Shown piece after piece: positions 34,302 through 43,310 of a stretch of 64,000 nt of DNA; the first letter of the stretch is position 1; each line of letters opens with the position of its first letter. The translations under genes and the position numbers were made by a program. The notes beneath the pieces are model-generated. The model made no database searches, had not been told where the DNA came from, and worked only from the letters and a program-made list of their open reading frames with translations. The stretch is from Massilia sp. YIM B02763 (GTDB lineage: Bacteria; Pseudomonadota; Gammaproteobacteria; Burkholderiales; Burkholderiaceae_D), in assembly GCF_030412015.1 (NCBI RefSeq), contig NZ_JASNRD010000015.1, positions 70,030 through 134,029 on the forward strand, read 5' to 3'.

Positions 34302-36623
34302 ATGAGACCGACCCTGAACCGCACTCTGTTCGCGCTAACATCGGCGTTCGCGATCGCCGCGCCGCTGTACGCCGCGCCCCTCTCGACCCTGGACCGCAAC
34401 GGCGCCTGGGTCTCCGTCGAGGCCTACGGCCCGAACGTCGTGCACGTGACCATCGCGGTCGACAAGGACGAAGTGCTGAAAGGGCCGGGCTACGGCATCC
34501 TGCCGAAGCAGGCCGACAACAGCGCCTTCCGCCATACCTCGGGCGCGGACGGCGACGTGTTCGTCTCGAAGGGCATGACGCTGCGCGTGAATCCGGCGCC
34601 GCCGGCGCGCACGCCGAGCCAGGGCGAGAAGTATTTCGCGCCGGCGCTGGCCTCGGTCGGTTTGCAGGTACTGAATGCAAAGGGCGAGAAAGTGCTGGAC
34701 ATGGGCGGTTGGGAAATGTCGCCGCACACGGTCAACGGCGAGAAGACCTACCAGGTCGGCGCTTCGTTTGCCGCCGCGCGCGACGAGCACCTGTACGGCA
34801 TGGGCCAGAACCAGGAATCGCTGTCCGGCCTGGACCTGCGCGGCCGCGTGCTGGACTGCAAGCACTGGTACGACGCGCCGGGCGGGGAGAGCGTGTGCGT
34901 TCCGTTCATGGTGTCCTCGAAAGGCTACGGCATCGTCTGGGACAACCCGTCGGCGACGCGCTTCCAGGGCGCCATCCACGGCCGCACCGTGTTCCAGTCG
35001 CAGGTGGGCGAGCGCGTGAGCTTCTTCGTCATCACGGGCAATACCCCGGACGAGCTGTATTCCGGCTATGCGCGCCTGACGGGCAAGACCCCGATCCCGC
35101 CGAAGTCGGCATTCGGCCTGATCCAGTCGAAGGCGCGCTACGAGACGCAGGCCGAGGTGCTGCGCGTGGCAAATACCTACCGCCAGAAGAAATATCCGCT
35201 GGACGTGATGGTCGTCGACTGGTTCTACTGGACCCGCATGGGCCAGATGGACATCAACCCGGCCGAGTATCCGGATCCGGACGGCATGAACAAGCAGCTG
35301 CACGACATGGGGATGGAATCGATCATCTCGATCTGGCCGCGCTACGAAACGTCGGGCCGCTATTTCAACGAGCTTGACCGCAAGGGCTTCCTGCTGAAGG
35401 ACAAGGACGGCAAGAGCGTCGACGGCCTGCCGTTCCGCTCGGACCGCACGGGCGGCCTGATCGATGCGACCAATCCGAAGGCGCGCCAGTGGTTCTTCGA
35501 AAAATCGCGCGACAACATCCTGTCGCACGGCTTCGATTATCCGTGGCTGGACGAGACCGAGCCGGACCTGGTGCCGGACGGCTTCTTCTATTCGATCGGC
35601 TCGGGCGACCGCTACCACAACCTGTTCCCGCTCGTGCACGTCGAAGGATTCGCCGACAATATGCGCGCGTGGAAGCCGAACAAGCGCGTGCTGATCCTGT
35701 CGCGCGCCGCCTACCTCGGCTCGCAGCGCACCGGCGCACTGTTCTGGTCCTCGGACATCACCTCGACCTGGGAAGCGCTGCAGCGCCAGATCCCGGCGGG
35801 CCTGAACATGGTCGCTTCCGGCATCGCGCTGTGGGGCAACGACATCGGCGGCTGGCAGAAGATCCCGCAGACCAGCACCGCCACCAAGGCGCCGCTCGTC
35901 GACCCGGCCGGCGCGGAAGACGTCGTGGGCAAGAACCAGGATTATCCGGAACTGATGACGCGCTGGTTCCAGTACGGTACCTTCCTGCCGACGCTGCGAT
36001 TGCACGGCGACCGCAAGCACGCCGACATCTGGTCCTTCGGCAAGCAGGCCGAGACCATCATGGCGCGCTACGACCAGCTGCGTTACCAGCTGATCCCGTA
36101 CATCTACAGCCAGGCCAAGTTCACCCACGACACGGGCGCGCCGTTCATGCGTCCGCTGTGGATGGACTTCGGCACCGACCCGAACGTCGCCAACATCGGC
36201 ACCCAGTACATGTTCGGCCCAGCCTTCCTGGTGGCACCGGTCACGGAGCAGGGACAGACGGAGAAGGACGTGTATCTTCCGGCCGGCACCGACTGGTATG
36301 ACTTCTGGACCAATGAAAAGTTCAGCGGAGGCCGCTGGATCAAGGCCCAGGCCCCGATCGACCGCATCCCGGTCTTCGTGAAAGCCGGTTCCGTGATCCC
36401 GATGGGCGCCGACGTCCAGTCGACCCGCGGCAAGCAGGCCATCGCCCAGGTGCTCGTCTATCCGGGCAAGGACGGCGAGTTCTCGCTGTACGACGACGAC
36501 GGCGTGTCGTACGACTACGAGAAGGGCAAGTCGACCGTGACGAAGCTGCGCTGGAACGATGCGTCGGGCAAGCTGAGCGGCGATGCCGGCATGGCGAAGC
36601 TGGTGAAGGTGGCCGGCAAGTAA
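34302..36623 (+). CDS. Secreted glycoside hydrolase family 31 (alpha-xylosidase/alpha-glucosidase type)
   Basis: A 773-residue enzyme with a clean signal peptide (residues 1-25, ending LYAA). An N-terminal galactose-mutarotase-like domain (about 30-260) precedes the (beta/alpha)8 catalytic domain: PLDVMVVDWFYW at 299-310, nucleophile Asp417 in YPWLDETEPD, and acid/base Asp485 in FWSSDITSTW. The C-terminal beta-sandwich has DRIPVFVKAGSVIPMG and DDDGVSYDYEKG. It cleaves alpha-linked xylose or glucose from oligosaccharides in the periplasm. The active-site Glu-rich DETEPD variant and the export signal favour a xyloglucan-type or unusual alpha-glucoside substrate, but this is not decisive. AGAGGA precedes the ATG; a strong terminator follows. 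It stands outside the beta-glucoside locus 3 kb downstream. Confidence 0.92.
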   Translation: MRPTLNRTLFALTSAFAIAAPLYAAPLSTLDRNGAWVSVEAYGPNVVHVTIAVDKDEVLKGPGYGILPKQADNSAFRHTSGADGDVFVSKGMTLRVNPAPPARTPSQGEKYFAPALASVGLQVLNAKGEKVLDMGGWEMSPHTVNGEKTYQVGASFAAARDEHLYGMGQNQESLSGLDLRGRVLDCKHWYDAPGGESVCVPFMVSSKGYGIVWDNPSATRFQGAIHGRTVFQSQVGERVSFFVITGNTPDELYSGYARLTGKTPIPPKSAFGLIQSKARYETQAEVLRVANTYRQKKYPLDVMVVDWFYWTRMGQMDINPAEYPDPDGMNKQLHDMGMESIISIWPRYETSGRYFNELDRKGFLLKDKDGKSVDGLPFRSDRTGGLIDATNPKARQWFFEKSRDNILSHGFDYPWLDETEPDLVPDGFFYSIGSGDRYHNLFPLVHVEGFADNMRAWKPNKRVLILSRAAYLGSQRTGALFWSSDITSTWEALQRQIPAGLNMVASGIALWGNDIGGWQKIPQTSTATKAPLVDPAGAEDVVGKNQDYPELMTRWFQYGTFLPTLRLHGDRKHADIWSFGKQAETIMARYDQLRYQLIPYIYSQAKFTHDTGAPFMRPLWMDFGTDPNVANIGTQYMFGPAFLVAPVTEQGQTEKDVYLPAGTDWYDFWTNEKFSGGRWIKAQAPIDRIPVFVKAGSVIPMGADVQSTRGKQAIAQVLVYPGKDGEFSLYDDDGVSYDYEKGKSTVTKLRWNDASGKLSGDAGMAKLVKVAGK

Positions 36624-36645
36624 GCTGTCCGGCCCTGGAAACGAC

Positions 36646-36677
36646 AAGCCCCTGCTCGACGGCAGGGGCTTTTTTTA
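36646..36677 (+). terminator. Rho-independent terminator of the GH31 gene
   Basis: AAGCCCCTGC (36646-36655) pairs perfectly with GCAGGGGCTT (36662-36671) around TCGACG, followed by a T-run to 36676. It is the clearest intrinsic terminator in the window. Confidence 0.92.
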
Positions 36678-36705
36678 TTGCCGGTGCGCGTCGCTGCGCG
36701 AGGCA

Positions 36706-37170
36706 TCAATGATCGTAGCTGAGCACCCGCAGCAGCTTCCATTGGCCGCCATCGCGCTCCCACACCATCGAAAACCGGTACACGCCGCAGCTTTCCGGCT
36801 CGGCAGGCGAGGGCTTGTTGCAAAAGCGGTGCTTGCCGATGTGCATGGCGTGGTCGGGCCCGGTGGGAAATACTTCGACCGTCTCAGGCATCGCCTCGCG
36901 CCGCACGCGGGCAGGAGCGGCGAAGTTTTTTTCGAAGATGGCGATGTTCTCGGCGTAGCCGGTGACGCCGCTACGGTCGTGATAGAACTCGAGGCGCGGG
37001 CTGAAGCCGGATTTCAATCGGCCGATGTCGCGCCGGTTCAGTCCTTCGAACAGGCGGGCGTCGGCGGCCACGATCTCGGCTGTCAATTGTTCCCGCGACT
37101 GCGTGCCCGCGTCCGCCGACGCAGCGCTTCCTGCCGCCGCCAGGCATAGTGCCGCCGCCATCCTGTTCAT
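36706..37170 (-). CDS. Exported DUF4440/SnoaL-like (NTF2-fold) protein
   Basis: A 154-residue protein with a signal peptide (MNRMAAALCLAAAGSAASADA). The mature region follows the NTF2-like DUF4440 pattern: EIVAADARLFEGLNRRDIG, then LEFYHDRSGVTGYAENIAIF, and the final strands YRFSMVWERDGGQWKLLRVL, ending in SYDH. Two cysteines (FCNKPS and ESCG) could form a disulphide in the periplasm. NTF2-like proteins bind small ligands or act as enzymes; none is indicated here. A GGAGG ribosome-binding site precedes ATG 37170. It converges on the GH31 gene across that gene's terminator. Confidence 0.85.
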   Translation of the reverse strand: MNRMAAALCLAAAGSAASADAGTQSREQLTAEIVAADARLFEGLNRRDIGRLKSGFSPRLEFYHDRSGVTGYAENIAIFEKNFAAPARVRREAMPETVEVFPTGPDHAMHIGKHRFCNKPSPAEPESCGVYRFSMVWERDGGQWKLLRVLSYDH

Positions 37171-37353
37171 GTTCGCCTCCGTCTCGTTGGAATGACGCGA
37201 CTATGCCAGCGCGGCACGCCGCCCGCACGCCGGTTCCGACGAACGGTCGGAACGATGGCGCGAACGGCGCGACCGAGCTTCACGACTCTTGAAATTCCCC
37301 GGCCGTCCCCATCTGGTCCGTATCGCGGCCCGGCCGCTTCTCTACGGAACCCC

Positions 37354-37881
37354 ATGCGACTCTTCCTGCGCAGCCTCGCCGTCGCCCTGGTCCTGATCGC
37401 GGCCGAGGCCGTGCTGCGCCCATGGCTGGAAGGCGTCGCCTACGCGATCCGCCTGGCCTCGCTGCCTGCGCCCGGCGTGCTCCCGGTGCCAGTGGCCGGG
37501 GTCAAGCCATCGCAACTGGCCGATACCTGGGGCGGGGCGCGCAGCGAAGGACGCAAGCACGAGGGCATCGACATCTTCGCCAGGCGGGGCACGCCCGTGC
37601 TGTCCAGCACGGAAGGCATCGTGCTGCGGGTCGGGACCAACCGCCTCGGCGGCCAAGTCGTGTGGGTGCTTGGGCCTGGCGGCCAGCGTCATTATTATGC
37701 CCACCTGGACCGCTACGGCGACGTCCATGCCGGCAAGCGCGTGGCGCCGGGAAGCGTGGTCGGCTACGTCGGCAATACGGGGAACGCCCGCACCACGCCG
37801 CCGCACTTGCACTATGGCATTTATGAAGCGGAAGGTGCCGTCAATCCCTATCCTTTTCTGCATCCGCGCAACGCTCGCTAA
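37354..37881 (+). CDS. M23 (LytM-type) metallopeptidase
   Basis: A 175-residue protein with an N-terminal membrane anchor or signal (LFLRSLAVALVLIAAEAVL) and a LytM domain from about residue 50. The zinc site is complete: His69-x3-Asp73 (KHEGIDIF), catalytic His in HYYAHLDRYG (His117 region), and His151-x-His153 (PPHLHYGIYE). It should cleave peptidoglycan cross-links in the periplasm or activate an amidase. The short form with only the LytM core is common. ATG 37354 starts the hydrophobic segment; upstream in-frame codons are Arg/Pro-rich and unsupported. It is followed 93 bases later by a small repeat protein. Confidence 0.92.
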   Translation: MRLFLRSLAVALVLIAAEAVLRPWLEGVAYAIRLASLPAPGVLPVPVAGVKPSQLADTWGGARSEGRKHEGIDIFARRGTPVLSSTEGIVLRVGTNRLGGQVVWVLGPGGQRHYYAHLDRYGDVHAGKRVAPGSVVGYVGNTGNARTTPPHLHYGIYEAEGAVNPYPFLHPRNAR

Positions 37882-37931
37882 ATGTTCGCGCGAAATAAAC
37901 GGAAAATTCGAAAACCGCATCCGCGCTGAAA

Positions 37932-37937
37932 TATAAT
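37932..37937 (+). promoter_or_regulatory. Candidate -10 box
   Basis: A perfect TATAAT stands at 37932-37937, 37 bases before the start codon of the next gene, in an A/T-rich patch. The -35 region is weak (TTCGAA at 37907-37912, 19-base spacer). Confidence 0.4.
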
Positions 37938-37974
37938 CGGCCTCCAATAGACATCTAATGCTTTGAGGCTCGAT

Positions 37975-38376
37975 ATGGCGCGCAATGTGCGTCGCGAACA
38001 CTTGGTGTCGCGGCATCTTGAGGTAGCACTGGTGTACAAGGAAATGCTGGGCGTCGACGAAGCCATGGCCTATCTCGAGCGAGAAAACATTCCGAAAGGA
38101 ATGGCGGAACGGTATCTCCACGCCGCGAGCAAGCCGGTCCCCGGCGGCGACGCCGATGCGGCGCCTCCGCCGCAAGCCAGTTGCCGGCGCAGGAATCACG
38201 TGCACGATGCCATCGTCGAAGCCGCCCTGAAGATCGAACGCAAGATGGGCACGGCGTCCGCGCTTGCCTTGCTGCGCAATGAACAGGTTCCGGAAAACGT
38301 GATCCTGCGGCTGGCTGCCGAAGGTCCCCGCCAGCTCCGCCTGCGCGAAGCATCCGGCGACGACGCGCTGCGCTGA
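37975..38376 (+). CDS. Hypothetical protein with two copies of a 33-residue helical motif
   Basis: A 133-residue soluble protein of no family I know. It contains an internal duplication: residues 16-48 and 82-114 align without gaps and share Ala3, Leu4, Gly11, Ala15, Pro25 and Arg31 of the motif. The first copy centres on MLGVDEAMAYLERENIPKG, the second on KMGTASALALLRNEQVPEN. A Pro/Ala-rich linker (about 53-70) separates them. The same motif occurs once in the small protein at 51455-51670. Each unit reads as two helices with a turn at the Gly and a proline cap. GAGG precedes ATG 37975, and a TATAAT lies upstream. It is a single-gene unit; function unknown, perhaps protein or nucleic-acid binding. 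Confidence 0.75.
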   Translation: MARNVRREHLVSRHLEVALVYKEMLGVDEAMAYLERENIPKGMAERYLHAASKPVPGGDADAAPPPQASCRRRNHVHDAIVEAALKIERKMGTASALALLRNEQVPENVILRLAAEGPRQLRLREASGDDALR

Positions 38377-38520
38377 TGGCCGCGATGAGCGGCTCGCAGG
38401 CGCGCGTCCACCCTGTCCCCAACATCACCTGACGATCGGCATAATCCTACACGCGCACGACTGAGGACGACGGAACGCCCGCCCGCACTACAATCGTGCG
38501 TATGCGAGGAGGGTAGGTCC

Positions 38521-39255
38521 GTGCCGATGGATACTGCGGTTCAACAAAGAAATACGCTCGAAGGCCAGCTGCGCCGCGATACCGTGCTGTGGCGCTACCT
38601 GGACGCCGCCAAGCTGTTCGACTTCTTCGAGAATTCCACGCTGTTCTTCTGCCGCGCCGATCATTTCTCGGATAAGTTCGAGGGCGCGTTCACACCCTCG
38701 CTGCGCGAGCAGATCAGCCGTGCCCATGCCTGCGGCGAGATCGGCTACGACTACGAGCAGTTCAAGCGGCGCATGCGCGAATCCGTGTTCATCAATTGCT
38801 GGCACCGCAACCAGGACGACAGCGCTGCGATGTGGGCGCTGTACGGCAAGTCCGACTGCGCGGTGGCGCTGACCACCACCGTGGGCCAGCTTGCCGACGT
38901 GCTGGAGGGTATCTCCGAACACAAGACTTCGATCGTGCGCGTCGAATACGTGAAGCACTGGCGCGACCCCAAGCTCGACGTGTCGCCCGACTACACGCGC
39001 ATCTTCGCCTACAAGACCAAGGCCTACGAGTACGAAAAGGAAGTGCGCGTGGTGGTGGACCGCAGCGGCGACGAGGCGGGGCCGCCCGCCGATCCGGGCA
39101 TCGTGGTGCCGGTCGATGCGACGCGGCTGCTGCGCAGCATCGTCATCGCGCCGGACGCGCCGCCCTGGTTCGAGCAGCTGGTGCGGCAGTCGGCCGGGCG
39201 TTACGGGGTGAGGGCGCCGGTGCGCAGGTCGAAGCTGGCGACGGATCCGATTTGA
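38521..39255 (+). CDS. DUF2971 family protein
   Basis: A 244-residue protein with the DUF2971 layout: LWRYLDAAKLFDFFENSTLF near the start, FCRADHFSDKFEGAF, then ESVFINCWHRNQDDSAAMWA, the core ALYGKSDCAVALTT, and FAYKTKAYEYEKEVRVVV. The family is widespread, often in defence or mobile contexts, and has been suggested to resemble ADP-ribosyl-processing folds, but no activity is proven. The CW-x-x-N motif and the closing YE-x-E-x-R are conserved features. The start is GTG 38521, seven bases after AGGAGGG; ATG 38527 is the alternative. It is not linked to recognisable defence genes here. Confidence 0.88.
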   Translation: MPMDTAVQQRNTLEGQLRRDTVLWRYLDAAKLFDFFENSTLFFCRADHFSDKFEGAFTPSLREQISRAHACGEIGYDYEQFKRRMRESVFINCWHRNQDDSAAMWALYGKSDCAVALTTTVGQLADVLEGISEHKTSIVRVEYVKHWRDPKLDVSPDYTRIFAYKTKAYEYEKEVRVVVDRSGDEAGPPADPGIVVPVDATRLLRSIVIAPDAPPWFEQLVRQSAGRYGVRAPVRRSKLATDPI

Positions 39256-39271
39256 TCGTCAGTGTGACTCC

Positions 39272-39395
39272 GTCGTCCCTGCGCAGGCAGGGACCCATGC
39301 TGAAGCGCAGAATTCGATATCCTGGAAGTACCCGACGGCTTCCAACATACCGGCTTCGGACGCTCGGCACGGGTCACCGCCTGCGCGGGGACGAC
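39272..39395. repeat. REP-like inverted-repeat element in a convergent gap
   Basis: The ends GTCGTCCCTGCGCAGGC (39272-39288) and GCCTGCGCGGGGACGAC (39379-39395) are inverted copies that differ at one base. The left end can also fold on itself (CCCTGC/GCAGGG). The element fills the 151-base gap between two convergent genes. Related palindromes occur at 59239-59268 and 62047-62130. Confidence 0.65.
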
Positions 39396-39406
39396 GTATT
39401 GGATGC

Positions 39407-40789
39407 TCAAGCCGCCCGGTGCGTCGCGCTCTCCGGCGGCGCCACGCCCGTCGCTTCGGCCACGCTGCTTTCGTTCGCGTAGCTGTCGCCGCCCATGCCG
39501 TCGTCGTGGTGGAAGGGTGCGAACCAGGTCGCGAGGAAGGACGGTATCGTGGCCACCATCACGAACACGAAGTAGCCGACATAGCCCATCATCTCCTGCA
39601 GGTGGCCGCTGACCACGCCCGTGATCATATTGCACAGTCCCATCAGGCCCGTGCCGAACGCGTAGTGGGTGGTCGTGTACTTGCCCGGCGCGAGCTGCTG
39701 CATCAGGTAGATCATGAAGCCGACGGAGCCAAAGCCGAAGAAGAATTTTTCGATGACGACGCCGGCGGTGATCGCCAGGGTGCTGGTCGGCAGCAGGATC
39801 GCCATCGCCAGGAAGGTCGCGTTCGGGATGTTCACGGCGCAGCACAGCACGAACAGCACGCGCTTCAGGCCCCGCTTGGCCACGTACATGCCGCCCAGCA
39901 GGGAACCCAGCAGCACGGCCACCAGGCCGTAGGTGCCGTAGACGATGCCCAGCTGCTCGTTCGACAGGCCGAGGCCGCCCTTGCTGGCCGCGTCGACCAT
40001 GAAGAAGGGGCCGATCTTTTCCAGCAGGCCGATGCTGACCCGGAACAGCAGGGCGAACGCGACCATCTTCCACACGTCGCGCTTCTGGAAGAAGGTGACG
40101 AAGGAATCCCACAGGATCGCGCCGGCGCCGCGCAGGCTGGTCGGCGTGTTCTCGGCGCGCGCGCCTTCCGGCATCACGCGCACGTGCCACAGCGCCATCA
40201 GCACGATGATGGCGGCGACGATGAAGAAGATCACGCGCCAGGCATCCATCCAGTCCGGCCCGAATACCTTCGGGTCGTGGTGGAACACCTCGACGTGCAG
40301 CTTGCCGCTCAGGTAGACGAGCAGGCCCGAGGCAACGATGGGGCCGATGTTCCACGACAGGCTCTGCACGCCGCAGTACAGCGATTGGGCGCGCGTGTCG
40401 AGCGAGGTCACGTAGACGCCGTCGCTGGCGATGTCCTGGGTGGCGCCGATGAAGGACATCACCCAGAACAGCGGCAGCATCAGCGCCATCCAGTTGGGCA
40501 TGCCCATGGCCAGCGCGGCCGCGGCGAAGCCGATGCCGACCAGCGCCTGGGTGCACAGCACGAAGAATTTCTTGGTGCGGTACATCTCGACGATGGGTGC
40601 GAACAGCGGCTTGATCGTGTACGCGAGGATCAGCATGCTGGAATACGCGGCGGCGTCGCCGTTGTTCATGCCCAGGTTCTTGAACATGATGGCGGTCACG
40701 CTGGTCAGCATGATGTAGCCGAGGGCCATCGTGAAATAGCCGGTCGGGACCCACAGCAGCGGGTGGCGGGAACGTTCAGGCGTGGACAT
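39407..40789 (-). CDS. AmpG-type MFS carrier of the beta-glucoside locus
   Basis: A 460-residue permease with about twelve helices. The opening helices hold GYFTMALGYIMLTSVTAIMF, and the loop YTIKPLFAPIVEMYRTKKFF is the AmpG/SLC33-like pattern; further on, GATQDIASDGVYVTSLD is diagnostic for AmpG-like carriers. AmpG itself imports muropeptides, but members in sugar loci import oligosaccharides, which fits the GH1 and glucokinase genes immediately upstream. ATG 40789 overlaps the 3' end of the glucokinase gene by 14 bases. It is probably the last gene of the LacI-controlled operon. The C-terminal 30 residues are hydrophilic. Confidence 0.88.
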   Translation of the reverse strand: MSTPERSRHPLLWVPTGYFTMALGYIMLTSVTAIMFKNLGMNNGDAAAYSSMLILAYTIKPLFAPIVEMYRTKKFFVLCTQALVGIGFAAAALAMGMPNWMALMLPLFWVMSFIGATQDIASDGVYVTSLDTRAQSLYCGVQSLSWNIGPIVASGLLVYLSGKLHVEVFHHDPKVFGPDWMDAWRVIFFIVAAIIVLMALWHVRVMPEGARAENTPTSLRGAGAILWDSFVTFFQKRDVWKMVAFALLFRVSIGLLEKIGPFFMVDAASKGGLGLSNEQLGIVYGTYGLVAVLLGSLLGGMYVAKRGLKRVLFVLCCAVNIPNATFLAMAILLPTSTLAITAGVVIEKFFFGFGSVGFMIYLMQQLAPGKYTTTHYAFGTGLMGLCNMITGVVSGHLQEMMGYVGYFVFVMVATIPSFLATWFAPFHHDDGMGGDSYANESSVAEATGVAPPESATHRAA

Positions 40790-41840
40790 GGGGCGGGGCG
40801 GTGACGGAATCGATCGGGGCGCGCTGGAGTGCCGCGCGCGCGTCGAGCAGGCGGTCTTCGAGCAGCGCGGCGGCGCCGGCCAGCGCCGGGTAGGGCGCGT
40901 GGATCACGAAGCAGGGGATCTGCGCGGTGAAGCCGGAGAAGCGGCCCTTGTTCTCGAAGCGGGCGCGGAACGGAGAACGGGCGAACCAGTCGCCCAGGCG
41001 CGGCACGACGCCGCCGCCGATATAGATGCCGCCGCGCGCGCACAGCGTGACGGCGACGTTGGCGGCCATCGTGCCGAGCATGCCGCAGAAGACCTCCAGC
41101 GTCTCGACGCACAGGGCGTCGCTGCCGGCAAGGCCGCGTTCGACGATCTGCGCCGGCTCCAGTGCGGCAATGGGAAACTGAGCAGGAGCATGCGCGGCGC
41201 CGCCGCGCGCGGCCAGCGCTTCGTGGATCAGGGCCAGGCCCGGACCGGAGACGAGGCGCTCGGCCGACACGTGCGGCCACTTGGTCCAGCAGTACGACAG
41301 GATCGCCTGCTCGCGCTCGTCCGCCGGCGAAAAGGCGACGTGGCCGCCTTCGCTGGCCAGCACGGTCCAGCGCGATCCGTTCGGGATCAGGCCGCCGACG
41401 CCCAGCCCCGTGCCGGCGCCCACCAGGCCGATCACGGCGTTCGCGTGCGGCGCCTGGCCGCCCACCTGCACGAGGTCGGACGCGGGCAGCTGCGGCACCG
41501 ACATCGACAGGGCGGCGAAGTCGTTCACCACCAGCAGCGTGTCCAGGCCCAGGCTCGTGCGCGCCGCCTCGATCGAGAACTGCCAGCAGTGGTTGGTCAT
41601 CTTGACGAAGTCGCCATCGACGGGGTTGGCGATGGCGACCGCCGCGTGGCGCAATTCCTGGGCCGCGCCCGGGTGGCGCGCCAGGTAGGCGCGCACGGCG
41701 TCGGTGAATTCCGCATAGTCGGCGCAGGCCAGCGTGGCGACTTCCTCGATGCGGCCGGGGCCGCGCTGCAGCGCGAAGCGGGCATTGGTGCCGCCGATGT
41801 CGGCCAGCAGCCGGGGGCCGCCGAACAGCACGTCGTCCAT
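40776..41840 (-). CDS. glk: Glucokinase
   Basis: A 354-residue ROK-unrelated, Glk-type glucokinase (PF02685). The phosphate-binding ADIGGTNARFAL is near residue 14. GAGTGLGVGGLIPNGSRW and ASEGGHVAFSP follow, the latter being the sugar-contacting EGGH motif of E. coli Glk. YWTKWPHVSAERLVSGPGL resembles the family's YVSWERVLSGPGL segment. It phosphorylates glucose freed by the GH1 enzyme with ATP. The start ATG 41840 has GAGGG five bases upstream; ATG 41852, four codons earlier, lies one base after the GH1 stop and is possible. The stop overlaps the start of the MFS gene. Confidence 0.94.
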   Translation of the reverse strand: MDDVLFGGPRLLADIGGTNARFALQRGPGRIEEVATLACADYAEFTDAVRAYLARHPGAAQELRHAAVAIANPVDGDFVKMTNHCWQFSIEAARTSLGLDTLLVVNDFAALSMSVPQLPASDLVQVGGQAPHANAVIGLVGAGTGLGVGGLIPNGSRWTVLASEGGHVAFSPADEREQAILSYCWTKWPHVSAERLVSGPGLALIHEALAARGGAAHAPAQFPIAALEPAQIVERGLAGSDALCVETLEVFCGMLGTMAANVAVTLCARGGIYIGGGVVPRLGDWFARSPFRARFENKGRFSGFTAQIPCFVIHAPYPALAGAAALLEDRLLDARAALQRAPIDSVTAPPHVHA

Positions 41841-41853
41841 GGCATCCCTCATG

Positions 41854-43191
<1,338 letters not shown>

Positions 43192-43236
43192 GGTGGTCCG
43201 GGAATGAGTGGGCGCCGGCATGGATGCCGGCAGCCT

Positions 43237-43250
43237 TGAAAACGATAACA
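43237..43250. promoter_or_regulatory. LacI-type operator upstream of the GH1 gene
   Basis: TGAAAACGATAACA keeps the TGAAA and central CG of the locus operator, with three mismatches to TGAAATCGATTTCA. Its place between the TonB-receptor stop and the GH1 start suggests that GH1-glk-MFS has its own repressed promoter. Confidence 0.5.
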
Positions 43251-43263
43251 TACTGGATGGCGG

Positions 43264-43299
43264 CGGGCCGGGGCGCCGCTTTCGCGCTGCCCCGGCCCG
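43264..43299 (-). terminator. Strong hairpin between the TonB-receptor and GH1 genes
   Basis: CGGGCCGGGGC (43264-43274) pairs perfectly with GCCCCGGCCCG (43289-43299). It follows the TonB-receptor stop by 11 bases. There is no T-tract, so it may attenuate or protect the upstream message more than terminate it. Confidence 0.5.
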
Positions 43300-43310
43300 G
43301 ATGCGCCGGA

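Noticed and set aside
38521-39255. DUF2971 gene as a member of a defence island
   Set aside because: No helicase, nuclease, methylase or other defence-linked genes adjoin it; neighbours are a repeat protein and a sugar carrier.
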